Below, piece after piece: positions 48,001-57,514 of a stretch of 64,000 bases of DNA. Source of the DNA: Drosophila miranda (lineage: Eukaryota; Arthropoda; Insecta; Diptera; Drosophilidae); NCBI RefSeq assembly GCF_003369915.1, contig NC_046673.1:19459718-19523717 (forward strand), read 5' to 3'. Below the pieces are notes generated by a model, which had not been told where the DNA came from, ran no database searches, and saw only the letters and a program-made list of their open reading frames with translations. Numbering within the stretch: position 1 is the first letter of the stretch; each line of letters opens with the position of its first letter. The translations under genes and the position numbers were made by a program.

Positions 48001-49544
48001 GATTGTGGCGCACAAGTTCCGGCCAACAAAGAAGAAGGAAACGTCCGACTACAAATCGTTTGTGGATGAAACAATCAAAAGCTATGGCACCTATGTCAGC
48101 AGCTGCATCAATCGGGCAGACAAGCAGAAGAAGGCGGCCGCCTCAGAGGACGCCCAGACAGCGACGACGGTTGAGGCGGCGCAGGACGTGCAACCCATAG
48201 ATGAGGACTTTCGACGCATCTGCAAGATCTACATTGGACACTCGGTGAGAGTCGCTTCAAATGGAGATCAAAGATCCTCTATTAACTGATTGTACCCTTT
48301 GCTCCCTGTTCCCTGCAGCTAAACTACAAGAATCCACATGCCCTGAGGCTGCTTAATGTGGCCATCTCCCATCGCCAGAAGCTGCATTTTGATCCAGACG
48401 AAGTCGAATTCGTGCTCAGTAGCTATTGGAAGCAGCTCTACTCAGATATAGCTGCCGGCGATATTGCGGCCCTGGATGTCAACTGCCTGGAGCTGGCCTT
48501 CCCGCTGATCATTGGCTACAAGACCAAAGAGGATCTGTTGGTTCTGCTGCGCATGCTCACCTCGGAGGTGCAGGGTTTACCCACGCCCCTGAGCCCGAGC
48601 CACCGGACCGAACTGCAGAATGTCCTAACCATACTATCCTTTATCGCCAAATGCTCTGTGAGCACCATCAAGGGAGCGGTAAGTCCAGCACTGGGCTGGG
48701 GCTCTCTCATTCCCTGATAACCAGCCTTTCTTTTGTGCCCCCGGCAGATGATCAACAAACATTTTGAGATTGTCAGCACCAACGTGGCCGGCCGCCTGAA
48801 GGACAATACCCACAACAGCAAGAGCTTCGCCCTCATCCTGCTGGAGGCTCAGCGCAACTTGGCCAACAATCGGACAGTGCCGCTGACAAACGAGTCCCTG
48901 GAATACCTGTTTGGCACCATGAGTGTGGTGGCCATCGATCAATTCATCGAGCGCGGCGGCAACTGGACCGATTTTAACCAGCTCTATGCAGCGCTCACCG
49001 ACAACTGTGTGGTGCTGCTGCGTCAGCATTCGAACCTAGTGTCCGATCGGGCTGGCCAGCTGTCCGCCGTCTGTGAGACTCTGATAAAGGCCATTGTCGG
49101 CTATCGGCCCGGTCGACAGAGGGCCCAGGACCTCACCGAGTTGGAGCTAGACGGACTTGCCGAGCTCGGCCTCAAGCTAGCCACGGTGATGGCCAGCATT
49201 GGGGCCACACAGTCGCTGCCCTTGAAGCGAGTCGCTCCGTTTCTTCTGACATTCACCATCAATCAGATGGTGGAAACGGAGCGCCCAACCACCATCTTTG
49301 AGAAGGTTCGTATCGCAAATTGATGTTGAGAGAGAGAGAGAGAGATATTGTTCATAATTGGCATGTCCTTTTTGTGTTGCAGGTCAAAGTGAACATGGAG
49401 CGCGTGTGCCACGAGTTGATTGGCATAAGCGACCACCGGTCGGGTCAGTTTATCCTGCGGCACAACACCACAGCGGGGACGAACATGTACACCAGACTGC
49501 TCAAGGACCACGACAAGTATCACAAGTTCAGGGGCAAGGTGTAA
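45027..49544 (+). CDS. URB2/NPA2-like ribosome biogenesis protein
   Basis: Six exons (45027-45042, 45101-47596, 47670-48244, 48319-48678, 48748-49305, 49383-49544) join in frame to 1388 residues. The first exon encodes only MGSGK plus one base and has a consensus donor. The C-terminal part (ERVCHELIGISDHRSGQFIL, then DHDKYHKFRGKV) resembles the conserved Urb2/Npa2 C-terminal domain, whose end carries a similar KYHKYKGKV. The remainder is a long helical-repeat protein with a Lys-rich, acidic low-complexity loop around residues 290-325. Human URB2 is about 1500 residues. URB2 is a nucleolar factor for early 60S subunit assembly. The family call rests on the C-terminus and overall form, from memory. 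A poly(A) signal AATAAA lies at 49635. Confidence 0.8.
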
Positions 49545-50160
49545 AGTAAGGAAGGAAATCTTCATTTCTTTTCTGTTGTTGTTCCACAAAATACATTTAT
49601 CTCTACATTAGCACGTGAATATAAATTAATAGAGAATAAACCAATAATCAGACATAGACAAAGCTGGCATCTATCCCTAATTTCTGCTCAGGATTAGTAT
49701 TCTGCCTAAGTGCATAGCGAAGGTGCAAATGCACTTGTTGTTCATTGCCAATGCAAGAAAAGGTCTCCCAATGAGAAGATACAAAAATATATTAAAATAT
49801 CTACGAGTCGATTTATGTATGTACGCTTGATATGCATTTCGTTTTAACGCAATCAAAGCAATGCCACGGAGCAAGCGCAAACGTTCCATGGACTCCATTT
49901 TGCTACCATCGTCAGCCACGTGGCCTTTTCGCCATTTAATCATCATTTTTAGTTAACCTCAATTTTTCAAACATTTTGCGTGCGGAAATGTTATACAGCA
50001 GGGACTCCATTTTCTCAGCCTGCAAATGGCTTCCATTAAAATTTCTGCAAACTTTGCGGTTAAGACGTAGCTACGTGTTGCTTACATGTTGTACCGAGTA
50101 CCGCCATATTGGAAGCCAACAAAAAAAAACGGAACCACGTGTCTTAAAAAATTGTAAAAA
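49545..50160. other. URB2-like 3' UTR and left flank of the tandem array
   Basis: The 3' UTR ends near AATAAA at 49635. The following 0.5 kb shows no gene. The last bases (about 50150-50163) are an A-run at which the first array unit begins. Confidence 0.6.
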
Positions 50161-50508
50161 AAAGCCTGGTCAAGGATCTTGAGAAAGTGCCACTTATTCT
50201 TTGGAAATGTGTTTTAGCGTTCTTTGTAAGTGTCCAGTGGCTTTGCGGGGGATTCAATGACCAGGTTTTGATTATATGTATTTATTTGTTTCCAACTTGT
50301 TGTTCTGCAACATACATACATACATATAGGTGAACACAGGAATATTGGAATCGTTTTTAGTGTTGTGTGTTTGTGTATGTGTGTTGGAGCGGCGTGAATC
50401 GAACATAAATTGTGTAAATTTCCCCCGGAGCTTAAACTAGAATCAGTGTATGTGTTGTGTAGTGTGTTGTATGTGGCGGAGAAGGAACCAGCCCGATTTA
50501 CTTATTGC

Positions 50509-51261
50509 CTAAGCATAATACATTTGGCATCGCTCGCACAACGGATCATCGGCCTCATCAAAATGATTACCACTGCATGGACAAAAGAAAATACAGAGAA
50601 AACGATTGGCATACTTGTATAGTGCAAGCACACAAGCAAAAACACACGCATGTACTCACAATACAGTAACGCATGCGCGGCAAATGAAATTGGAACACTC
50701 GCGGCAGGAGTAGCCGCACTCCTCGCACAAGTAATTAGTGCAGTTGCCACAACGGTCGTGTATTAGGGTCTGACGCTGGCAGCAGCGTGAGCGCTTGCGC
50801 TCCAGGCGAGGATTTACGATATCAATCGCCATGTTTCGAATTGAAATGCTGCCGTTGCCTGTGAGTCCATATAGCATATGTTGCCCCGTCGATGGAGCGT
50901 TTGTACCGTTTCCAGCGTTGGTGGTGGCACCGTTAGCCGTAGTGCCGTCAGAGCTCGGAGATGCTGCAGCTGCAGCAACGGCACCGGCAAACAACAGCAT
51001 TTTAGTTTTTTCTGCAAGTGGAAAAGGGCGGAGAACCATTTTGGTTTATTATTTGTTATGTGCGACGCTTTTGCCGGTTAAATTTCTAGTTTATTTACCA
51101 TGTACTTGCTTCATTTTTTCCGGATCAGAAGCGTCGCTTATTTTCTGTGTGACTAGAACCTTGCTCTGAGTTTTATTATTGTTCAAAGTATCCTCAGTGG
51201 GCGAACGGGAGCGTTTGACTGATTTGGCCTGCTGGATAACTGGCGCCGGAGCGGAATACAT
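50509..51261 (-). CDS. Siva-like zinc-binding protein, copy 1 (intact)
   Basis: Exons 51099-51261, 50660-51011 and 50509-50572 have GT-AG borders and join to 192 residues. The start MYSAPAPVIQQAKSVKRSRS leads to KMKQVHEKTKMLLFAGA, created across the first splice and matching the conserved EKTKxLLFxGA of Siva. After a Ser/Thr/Asn-rich middle comes a Cys-rich end: RCCQRQ, CGNCTNYLCEECGYSCREC, FICRACVTVLFGNHF, CERCQMYYA. This cysteine pattern is the Siva C-terminal zinc-binding region (human Siva is 175 residues, a pro-apoptotic adaptor and p53 target). The last exon (FGNHFDEADDPLCERCQMYYA, shown split: FGNHF-DEADDPL-CERCQMYYA) follows a donor GTGAGT that hides it from simple ORF reading. An AATAAA for this strand lies at 50281-50286. 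Copy 1 differs from copies 2-5 at several residues (V for E before the EKTK motif; N for K in CRECSNF). Confidence 0.85.
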
Positions 51262-51718
51262 ATTTAATAAAAACACCAAAAAAGAACTTATTTTAGCACA
51301 GGGCCACATTGAGTGCTGCAAAACGGACAAGCTTAGTGCAAGTGTAGGTGAACGCGAATTTGAATATTTGAATATGTGCTTTGTAGAAAAGAAAGAAATA
51401 ACTGAATTTTTGTGCCAAAAACAGCAAGCATTTGTTCTGATTTGTTTCAAATCATAAAGTACACAAATAATTAAGACTGATTGCTAGGATGTGCTTACGT
51501 TTTTAGTGGGCTTTTGTGGATCCAAACTTTCAAAGTCGGGATAGTAATGTTTAAAAAGTTATTAAACAAATGTGTTTATGTCATTTCTGCGACTCTGCCG
51601 ATTTTAGCAAATATTTGGCCCTTTTTTTTTAGGAAACGAGTTCCGCCGTTTGACGATATAGATGACGGGCGGTCATGTGAAGTGCTTGAAGTGCTGTACG
51701 TCCAAGCGATGGACTTAC

Positions 51719-51790
51719 CTGGAGTTTATCCAAATAAATTTGGGAAACAAGATGTATGTTCTTCTCCAGTACAGCAATCCGAATTGTCAT
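51719..51790 (-). other. Possible small minus-strand exon in the Siva-exportin-6 interval (present in all units)
   Basis: On the minus strand an ATG at 51790 opens a short frame (MTIRIAVLEKN..., ending YLDKLQ) followed by a consensus donor CAG|GTAAGTCC. The matching exon in unit 2 is 54170-54244 and is one codon longer (extra Ile), so the unit difference keeps the frame. A nearby 2-bp indel falls in the would-be intron. The next exon could not be identified; it may be an alternative Siva 5' exon or a separate small gene. Confidence 0.35.
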
Positions 51791-52298
51791 AAATAGATTT
51801 CAGCTTTGTGTGTTTTTTTCTCTAAATTTCAAATATGCCAATGTGACGTGCGTCTAATGGCACTAGATTCAGTGCTGCAAATTACACTGTTGCTGTAGCA
51901 AGCACTGAATTAGTTACTATTCGAGCTCATTCACTTTCAAACAATTTCTATTTGGCGCGCACCACTCGTATCTAGTCGATAGTATCGATAGCCGAACTTG
52001 AATCGGGTAAGGCTCTCTTTGTAAACCGTGTTTAAGTCAAAATACAATACATGCGAGTACTTAAAAGTAGTTAATCTTGTAGAAAATTTATTCATCAATA
52101 GGATAAAATTATGTGGGCACAGCTGAGAGATCTAGGTAGCTATTAATATTCCACGGAATATCAAAATCGAGGAATGTGTATAACTGAACTTGAATTCGTC
52201 AGTATATTTACGGTATATTTTTAAAATGAGATGGTATATTTTGGTATATTTCTGAGGGTCAGACGGTAGATTTCATCGATAAGTCCGCGGTCACACTG
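51791..52298. promoter_or_regulatory. Divergent Siva/exportin-6 promoter region (unit 1 copy)
   Basis: The interval contains a perfect DRE (TATCGATA, 51983-51990), the dispersed promoter-type repeat (52076-52298) with CGGTATATTT and GGTATATTT motifs, a DRE-like CATCGATAA (about 52274) and a perfect Ohler motif 1, CGGTCACACTG, at 52288-52298. Motif 1 copies in units 2-5 lie at 54742, 57193, 59635 and 62089. These are established housekeeping-type Drosophila core-promoter elements; activity here is inferred. Confidence 0.7.
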
Positions 52299-52611
52299 AT
52301 ACTATTCGCGACTACTATAGAAAACATGAAATTTCCTGTCGCCGACTGCTGTATACAAATCCACCCAGGGACTGAAAGCGCAATCACCAAGTACATCACA
52401 CACAACCGCGGGGGGGTCGCGCGCACTTACGTGTCGTCCACAAATATAAAAAAATGGTAAGTCCAAGTCATAGCCTCCTCCCATCCGCCGCCCACCGTGC
52501 TCGGACTGGCCAATGGTACTGGTGTTGATACAAACTACTCCTTTTCTTGGACAGCATGCTGCACCCATGTCGACGGTGGAGGTGCCTGGAAAGCCTGGTC
52601 AAGGATCTTGA
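52299..52611 (+). pseudogene. Truncated exportin-6 head, unit 1
   Basis: The segment has the exportin-6 leader exon (donor ATG|GTAAGTCC at about 52457), intron, acceptor (CTTGGACAG at 52554) and start codon at 52567. After six codons (MSTVEV) the sequence crosses into the next unit and reads PGKPGQGS then stop, a 14-residue peptide. Transcription from this head would continue antisense through the next Siva copy. Confidence 0.8.
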
Positions 52612-55042
52612 GAAAGTGCCACTTATTCTTTGGAAATGTGTTTTAGCGTTCTTTCTAAGTGTCCAGTGGCTTTGCGGGGGATTCAATGACCAGGTTTTGA
52701 TTATATGTATTTATTTGTTTCCAACTTGTTGCTCTGCAACATACATATGTACATATAGGTGAACACAGGAATATTGGAATCGTTTTTAGCGTTGTGTGTT
52801 TGTGTATGTGTGTTGGAGCGACGTGAATCGAACATAAATTGTGTAAATTTCCCCCGGAGCTTAAACTAGAATCAGTGTATGTGTTGTGCAGTGTGTTGTA
52901 TGTGGCGGAGAAGGAACCAGCCCGATTAACGTATTGCCTAAGCATAATACATTTGGCATCGCTCGCACAACGGATCATCGGCCTCATCAAAATGATTACC
53001 ACTGCATGGGCAAAAGAAAATACAGAGAAAACGATTGGCATACTTGTATAGTGCAAGCACATAAGCAAAAACACACGCATGTACTCACAATACAGTAACG
53101 CATGCGCGGCAAATGAACTTGGAACACTCGCGGCAGGAGTAGCCGCACTCCTCGCACAAGTAATTAGTGCAGTTGCCACAACGGTCGTGTATTAGGGTCT
53201 GACGCTGGCAGCAGCGTGAGCGCTTGCGCTCCAGGCGAGGATTTACGATATCAATCGCCATGTTTCGAATTGAAATGCTGCCGTTGCCTGTGAGTCCATA
53301 TAGCATATGTTGCCCCGTCGATGGAGCGTTTGTACCGTTTCCAGCATTGGTGGTGGCACCGTTAGCCGTAGTGCCGTCAGAGCTCGGAGATGCTGCAGCT
53401 GCAGCAACGGCACCGGCAAACAACAGCATTTTAGTTTTTTCTGCAAGTGGAAAAGGGCGGAGAACCATTTTGGTTTATTATTTGTTATGTGCGACGCTTT
53501 TGCCGGTTAAATTTCTAGTTTATTTACCATGTTCTTGCTTCATTTTTTCCGGATCAGAAGCGTCGCTTATTTTCTGTGTGACTAGAACCTTGCTCTGAGT
53601 TTTATTATTTTTCAAAGTATCCTCAGTGGGCGAACGGGAGCGTTTGACTGATTTTGCCTGCTGGATAACTGGCGCCGGAGCGGAATACATATTTAATAAA
53701 AACACCAAAAAATAACTTATTTTAGCACAGGGCCACACTGAGTGTTGCAAAACGGACAAGCTTAGTGCAAGTGTAGGTGAACGCGAATTTGAATATTTGA
53801 ATATGTGCTTTGTAGAAAAGAAAGAAATAACTGCATTTTTGTGCCAAAAACAGAAAGCCTTTGTTCTGATCTGTTTCAAATCATAGAGTACACAAATAAT
53901 TAAGACTATTCAACTTGCTTGCCTTACTGATTGCTAGGATGTGCTTACGTTTTTAGTGGGCTTTTGTGGATCCAAACTTTCAAAGTCGAGATAGTAATGT
54001 TTAAAAAGTTATTAAACATATGTATTTATGTCATTTCTGCGACTCTGCCGATTTAGCAAATATTTGGCGCTTTTTTTTTAGGAAACGAGTTCCGCCGTTT
54101 GACGATATAGATGACGGGCGGTCATGTGAAGTGCTTGAACTTTTCTGTACGTCCAAGCGATGGACTTACCTGGAGTTTATCCAAATAAATTTGGGAAACA
54201 ATAAGATGTATGTTCTTCTCCAGTACAGCAATCCGAATTGTCATAAATAGATTTCAGCTTTGTGTGTTTTTTTCTCTAAATTTCAAATATGCCAATGTGA
54301 CGTGCGTCTAATGGCACTAGATTCAGTGCTGCAAATTACACTGTTGCTGTAGCAAGCACTGAATTAGTTACTATTCGAGCTCATTCACTTTCAAACAATT
54401 TCTATTTGGCGCGCACCACTCGTATCTAGTCGATAGTATCGATAGCCGAACTTGAATCGGGTAAGGCTCTCTTTGTAAACCGTGTTTAAGTCAAAATACA
54501 ATACATGCGAGTACTTAAAAGTAGTTAATCTTGTAGAAAATTTATTCATCAATAGGATAAAATTATGTGGGCACAGCTGAGAGATCTAGGTAGCTATTAA
54601 TATTCCACGGAATATCAAAATCGAGGAATGTGTATAACTGAACTTGAATTCGTCAGTATATTTACGGTATATTTTTAAAATGAGATGGTATATTTTGGTA
54701 TATTTCTGAGGGTCAGACGGTAGATTTCATCGATAAGTCCGCGGTCACACTGATACTATTCGCGACTACTATAGAAAACATGAAATTTCCTGTCGCCGAC
54801 TGCTGTATACAAATCCACCCAGGGACTGAAAGCGCAATCACCAAGTACATCACACACAACCGCGGGGGGTCGCGCGCACTTACGTGTCGTCCACAAATAT
54901 AAAAAAGTGGTAAGTCCAAGTCATAGCCTCCTCCCATCCGCCGCCCACCGTGCTCGGACTGGCCAATGGTACTGGTGTTGATACAAACTACTCCTTTTCT
55001 TGGACAGCATGCTGCACCCATGTCGACGGTGGAGGTGCCTGG
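52590..55042. repeat. Tandem unit 2 of the array (2453 bp)
   Basis: Nearly identical to the other units over its whole length; the join with unit 3 is GGTGCCTGG|AAAGCC. Confidence 0.95.
52938..53690 (-). CDS. Siva-like zinc-binding protein, copy 2 (intact frame)
   Basis: Exons 53528-53690, 53089-53440 and 52938-53001 give the same 192-residue frame as copy 1, with KMKQEHEKTKMLLF at the first junction and CRECSKFICRACV in the zinc region. Splice borders are conserved. On the minus strand upstream of the start, the GCAG seen in other copies near 53755 is GCAA here, which would remove a possible upstream acceptor. Confidence 0.83.
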
Positions 55043-55064
55043 AAAGCCTGGTCAAGGATCTTGA
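54753..55064 (+). pseudogene. Truncated exportin-6 head, unit 2
   Basis: Same structure as unit 1; the start at 55020 gives MSTVEVPGKPGQGS then stop. The upstream exon has GTG instead of ATG just before the donor (near 54908), and a G-run is one base shorter. Confidence 0.8.
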
Positions 55065-57492
55065 GAAAGTGCCACTTATTCTTTGGAAATGTGTTTTAGC
55101 GTTCTTTCTAAGTGTCCAGTGGCTTTGCGGGGGATTCAATGACCAGGTTTTGATTATATGTATTTATTTGTTTCCAACTTGTTGCTCTGCAACATACATA
55201 TGTACATATAGGTGAACACAGGAATATTGGAATCGTTTTTAGCGTTGTGTGTTTGTGTATGTGTGTTGGAGCGACGTGAATCGAACATAAATTGTGTAAA
55301 TTTCCCCCGGAGCTTAAACTAGAATCAGTGTATGTGTTGTGTAGTGTGTTGTATGTGGCGGAGAAGGAACCAGCCCGATTTACGTATTGCCTAAGCATAA
55401 TACATTTGGCATCGCTCGCACAACGGATCATCGGCCTCATCAAAATGATTACCACTGCATGGGCAAAAGAAAATACAGAGAAAACGATTGGCATACTTGT
55501 ATAGTGCAAGCACATAAGCAAAAACACACGCATGTACTCACAATACAGTAACGCATGCGCGGCAAATGAACTTGAAACACTCGCGGCAGGAGTAGCCGCA
55601 CTCCTCGCACAAGTAATTAGTGCAGTTGCCACAACGGTCGTGTATTAGGGTCTGACGCTGGCAGCAGCGTGAGCGCTTGCGCTCCAGGCGAGGATTTACG
55701 ATATCAATCGCCATGTTTCGAATTGAAATGCTGCCGTTGCCTGTGAGTCCATATAGCATATGTTGCCCCGTCGATGGAGCGTTTCTACCGTTTCCAGCAT
55801 TGGTGGTGGCACCGTTAGCCGTAGTGCCGTCAGAGCTCGGAGATGCTGCAGCTGCAGCAACGGCACCGGCAAACAACAGCATTTTAGTTTTTTCTGCAAG
55901 TGGAAAAGGGCGGAGAACCATTTTGGTTTATTATTTGTTATGTGCGACGCTTTTGCCGGTTAAATTTCTAGTTTATTTACCATGTTCTTGCTTCATTTTT
56001 TCCGGATCAGAAGCGTCGCTTATTTTCTGTGACTAGAACCTTGCTCTGAGTTTTATTATTTTTCAAAGTATCCTCAGTGGGCGAACGGGAGCGTTTGAAT
56101 GATTTGGCCTGCTGGATAACTGGCGCCGGAGCGGAATACATATTTAATAAAAACACCAAAAAAGAACTTATTTTAGCACAGGGCCACATTGAGTGCTGCA
56201 AAACGGACAAGCTTAGTGCAAGTGTAGGTGAACGCGAATTTGAATATTTGAATATGTGCTTTGTAGAAAAGAAAGAAATAACTGCATTTTTGTGCCAAAA
56301 ACAGAAAGCCTTTGTTCTGATCTGTTTCAAATCATAGAGTACACAAATAATTAAGACTATTCAACTTGCTTGCTTTACTGATTGCTAGGATGTGCTTACG
56401 TTTTTAGTGGGCTTTTGTGGATCCAAACTTTCAAAGTCGAGATAGTAATGTTTAAAAAGTTATTAAACATATGTATTTATGTCATTTCTGCGACTCTGCC
56501 GATTTAGCAAATATTTGGCGCTTTTTTTTTAGGAAACGAGTTCCGCCGTTTGACGATATAGATGACGGGCGGTCATGTGAAGTGCTTGAACTTTTCTGTA
56601 CGTCCAAGCGATGGACTTACCTGGAGTTTATCCAAATAAATTTGGGAAACAATAAGATGTATGTTCTTCTCCAGTACAGCAATCCGAATTGTCATAAATA
56701 GATTTCAGCTTTGTGTGTTTTTTTCTCTAAATTTCAAATATGCCAATGTGACGTGCGTCTAATGGCACTAGATTCAGTGCTGCAAATTACACTGTTGCTG
56801 TAGCAAGCACTGAATTAGTTACTATTCGAGCTCATTCACTTTCAAACAATTTCTATTTGGCGCGCACCACTCGTATCTAGTCGATAGTATCGATAGCCGA
56901 ACTTGAATCGGGTAAGGCTCTCTTTGTAAACCGTGTTTAAGTCAAAATACAATACATGCGAGTACTTAAAAGTAGTTAATCTTGTAGAAAATTTATTCAT
57001 CAATAGGATAAAATTATGTGGGCACAGCTGAGAGATCTAGGTAGCTATTAATATTCCACGGAATATCAAAATCGAGGAATGTGTATAACTGAACTTGAAT
57101 TCGTCAGTATATTTACGGTATATTTTTAAAATGAGATGGTATATTTTGGTATATTTCTGAGGGTCAGACGGTAGATTTCATCGATAAGTCCGCGGTCACA
57201 CTGATACTATTCGCGACTACTATAGAAAACATGAAATTTCCTGTCGCCGACTGCTGTATACAAATCCACCCAGGGACTGAAAGCGCAATCACCAAGTACA
57301 TCACACACAACCGCGGGGGGGTCGCGCGCACTTACGTGTCGTCCACAAATATAAAAAAATGGTAAGTCCAAGTCAGCCTCCTCCCATCCGCCGCCCACCG
57401 TGCTCGGACTGGCCAATGGTACTGGTGTTGATACAAACTACTCCTTTTCTTGGACAGCATGCTGCATCCATGTCGACGGTGGAGGTGCCTGG
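55043..57492. repeat. Tandem unit 3 of the array (2450 bp)
   Basis: Nearly identical to its neighbours. It carries the 2-bp deletion in Siva exon 1 shared with unit 4. Confidence 0.95.
55391..56141 (-). pseudogene. Siva-like copy 3, frameshifted in exon 1
   Basis: The exons correspond to 55981-56141, 55542-55893 and 55391-55454. A 2-bp deletion (TTTTCTGTGACT instead of TTTTCTGTGTGACT near 56030) shifts the frame after KVLVT, giving ENKRRF and a stop before the EKTK motif and the whole zinc region. Exons 2 and 3 are otherwise open. Residue changes include S to F before KFICRACV and R for T in the middle region. It is probably non-functional unless translation starts in exon 2. Confidence 0.8.
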
Positions 57493-57514
57493 AAAGCCTG
57501 GTCAAGGATCTTGA
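57204..57514 (+). pseudogene. Truncated exportin-6 head, unit 3
   Basis: Start at 57470, same 14-codon frame. A few bases (ATA) are missing in the leader intron near 57374. Confidence 0.8.

Larger units (their letters stand above)
50161..52589. repeat. Tandem unit 1 of the Siva/exportin-6-head array (2429 bp)
   Basis: The unit begins AAAGCCTGGTCAAGG and ends GGTGGAGGTGCCTGG, inside the duplicated exportin-6 head. Compared with units 2-5 it lacks about 20 bp near 51478 (TTCAACTTGCTTGCC region) and has several unique substitutions, so it is the most diverged unit. Confidence 0.95.

Noticed and set aside
52325-52459. Plus-strand frame starting MKFPVADCCIQIHPGTES that faintly recalls a BRCT-like segment
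   Set aside because: It is interrupted in unit 5 (the unit with the real exportin-6) and frameshifted in unit 2, so it is treated as a uORF in the leader.
52302-52568. Cys-rich minus-strand frame opposite the exportin-6 leader
   Set aside because: It overlaps the promoter and leader of exportin-6, varies in frame among units, and matches no family.
53755-53765. Alternative Siva upstream acceptor (GCAG) as a required splice site
   Set aside because: It is GCAA in unit 2 though Siva copy 2 is otherwise intact, and the downstream ATG already gives a good Siva N-terminus.
54020-54250. Plus-strand frame in the array units whose end (INLGNNKMYVLLQ) looks a little like a PARP-type WGR segment
   Set aside because: It is frameshifted in unit 1, has no visible upstream exon, and overlaps a minus-strand exon candidate whose indel pattern fits coding better.
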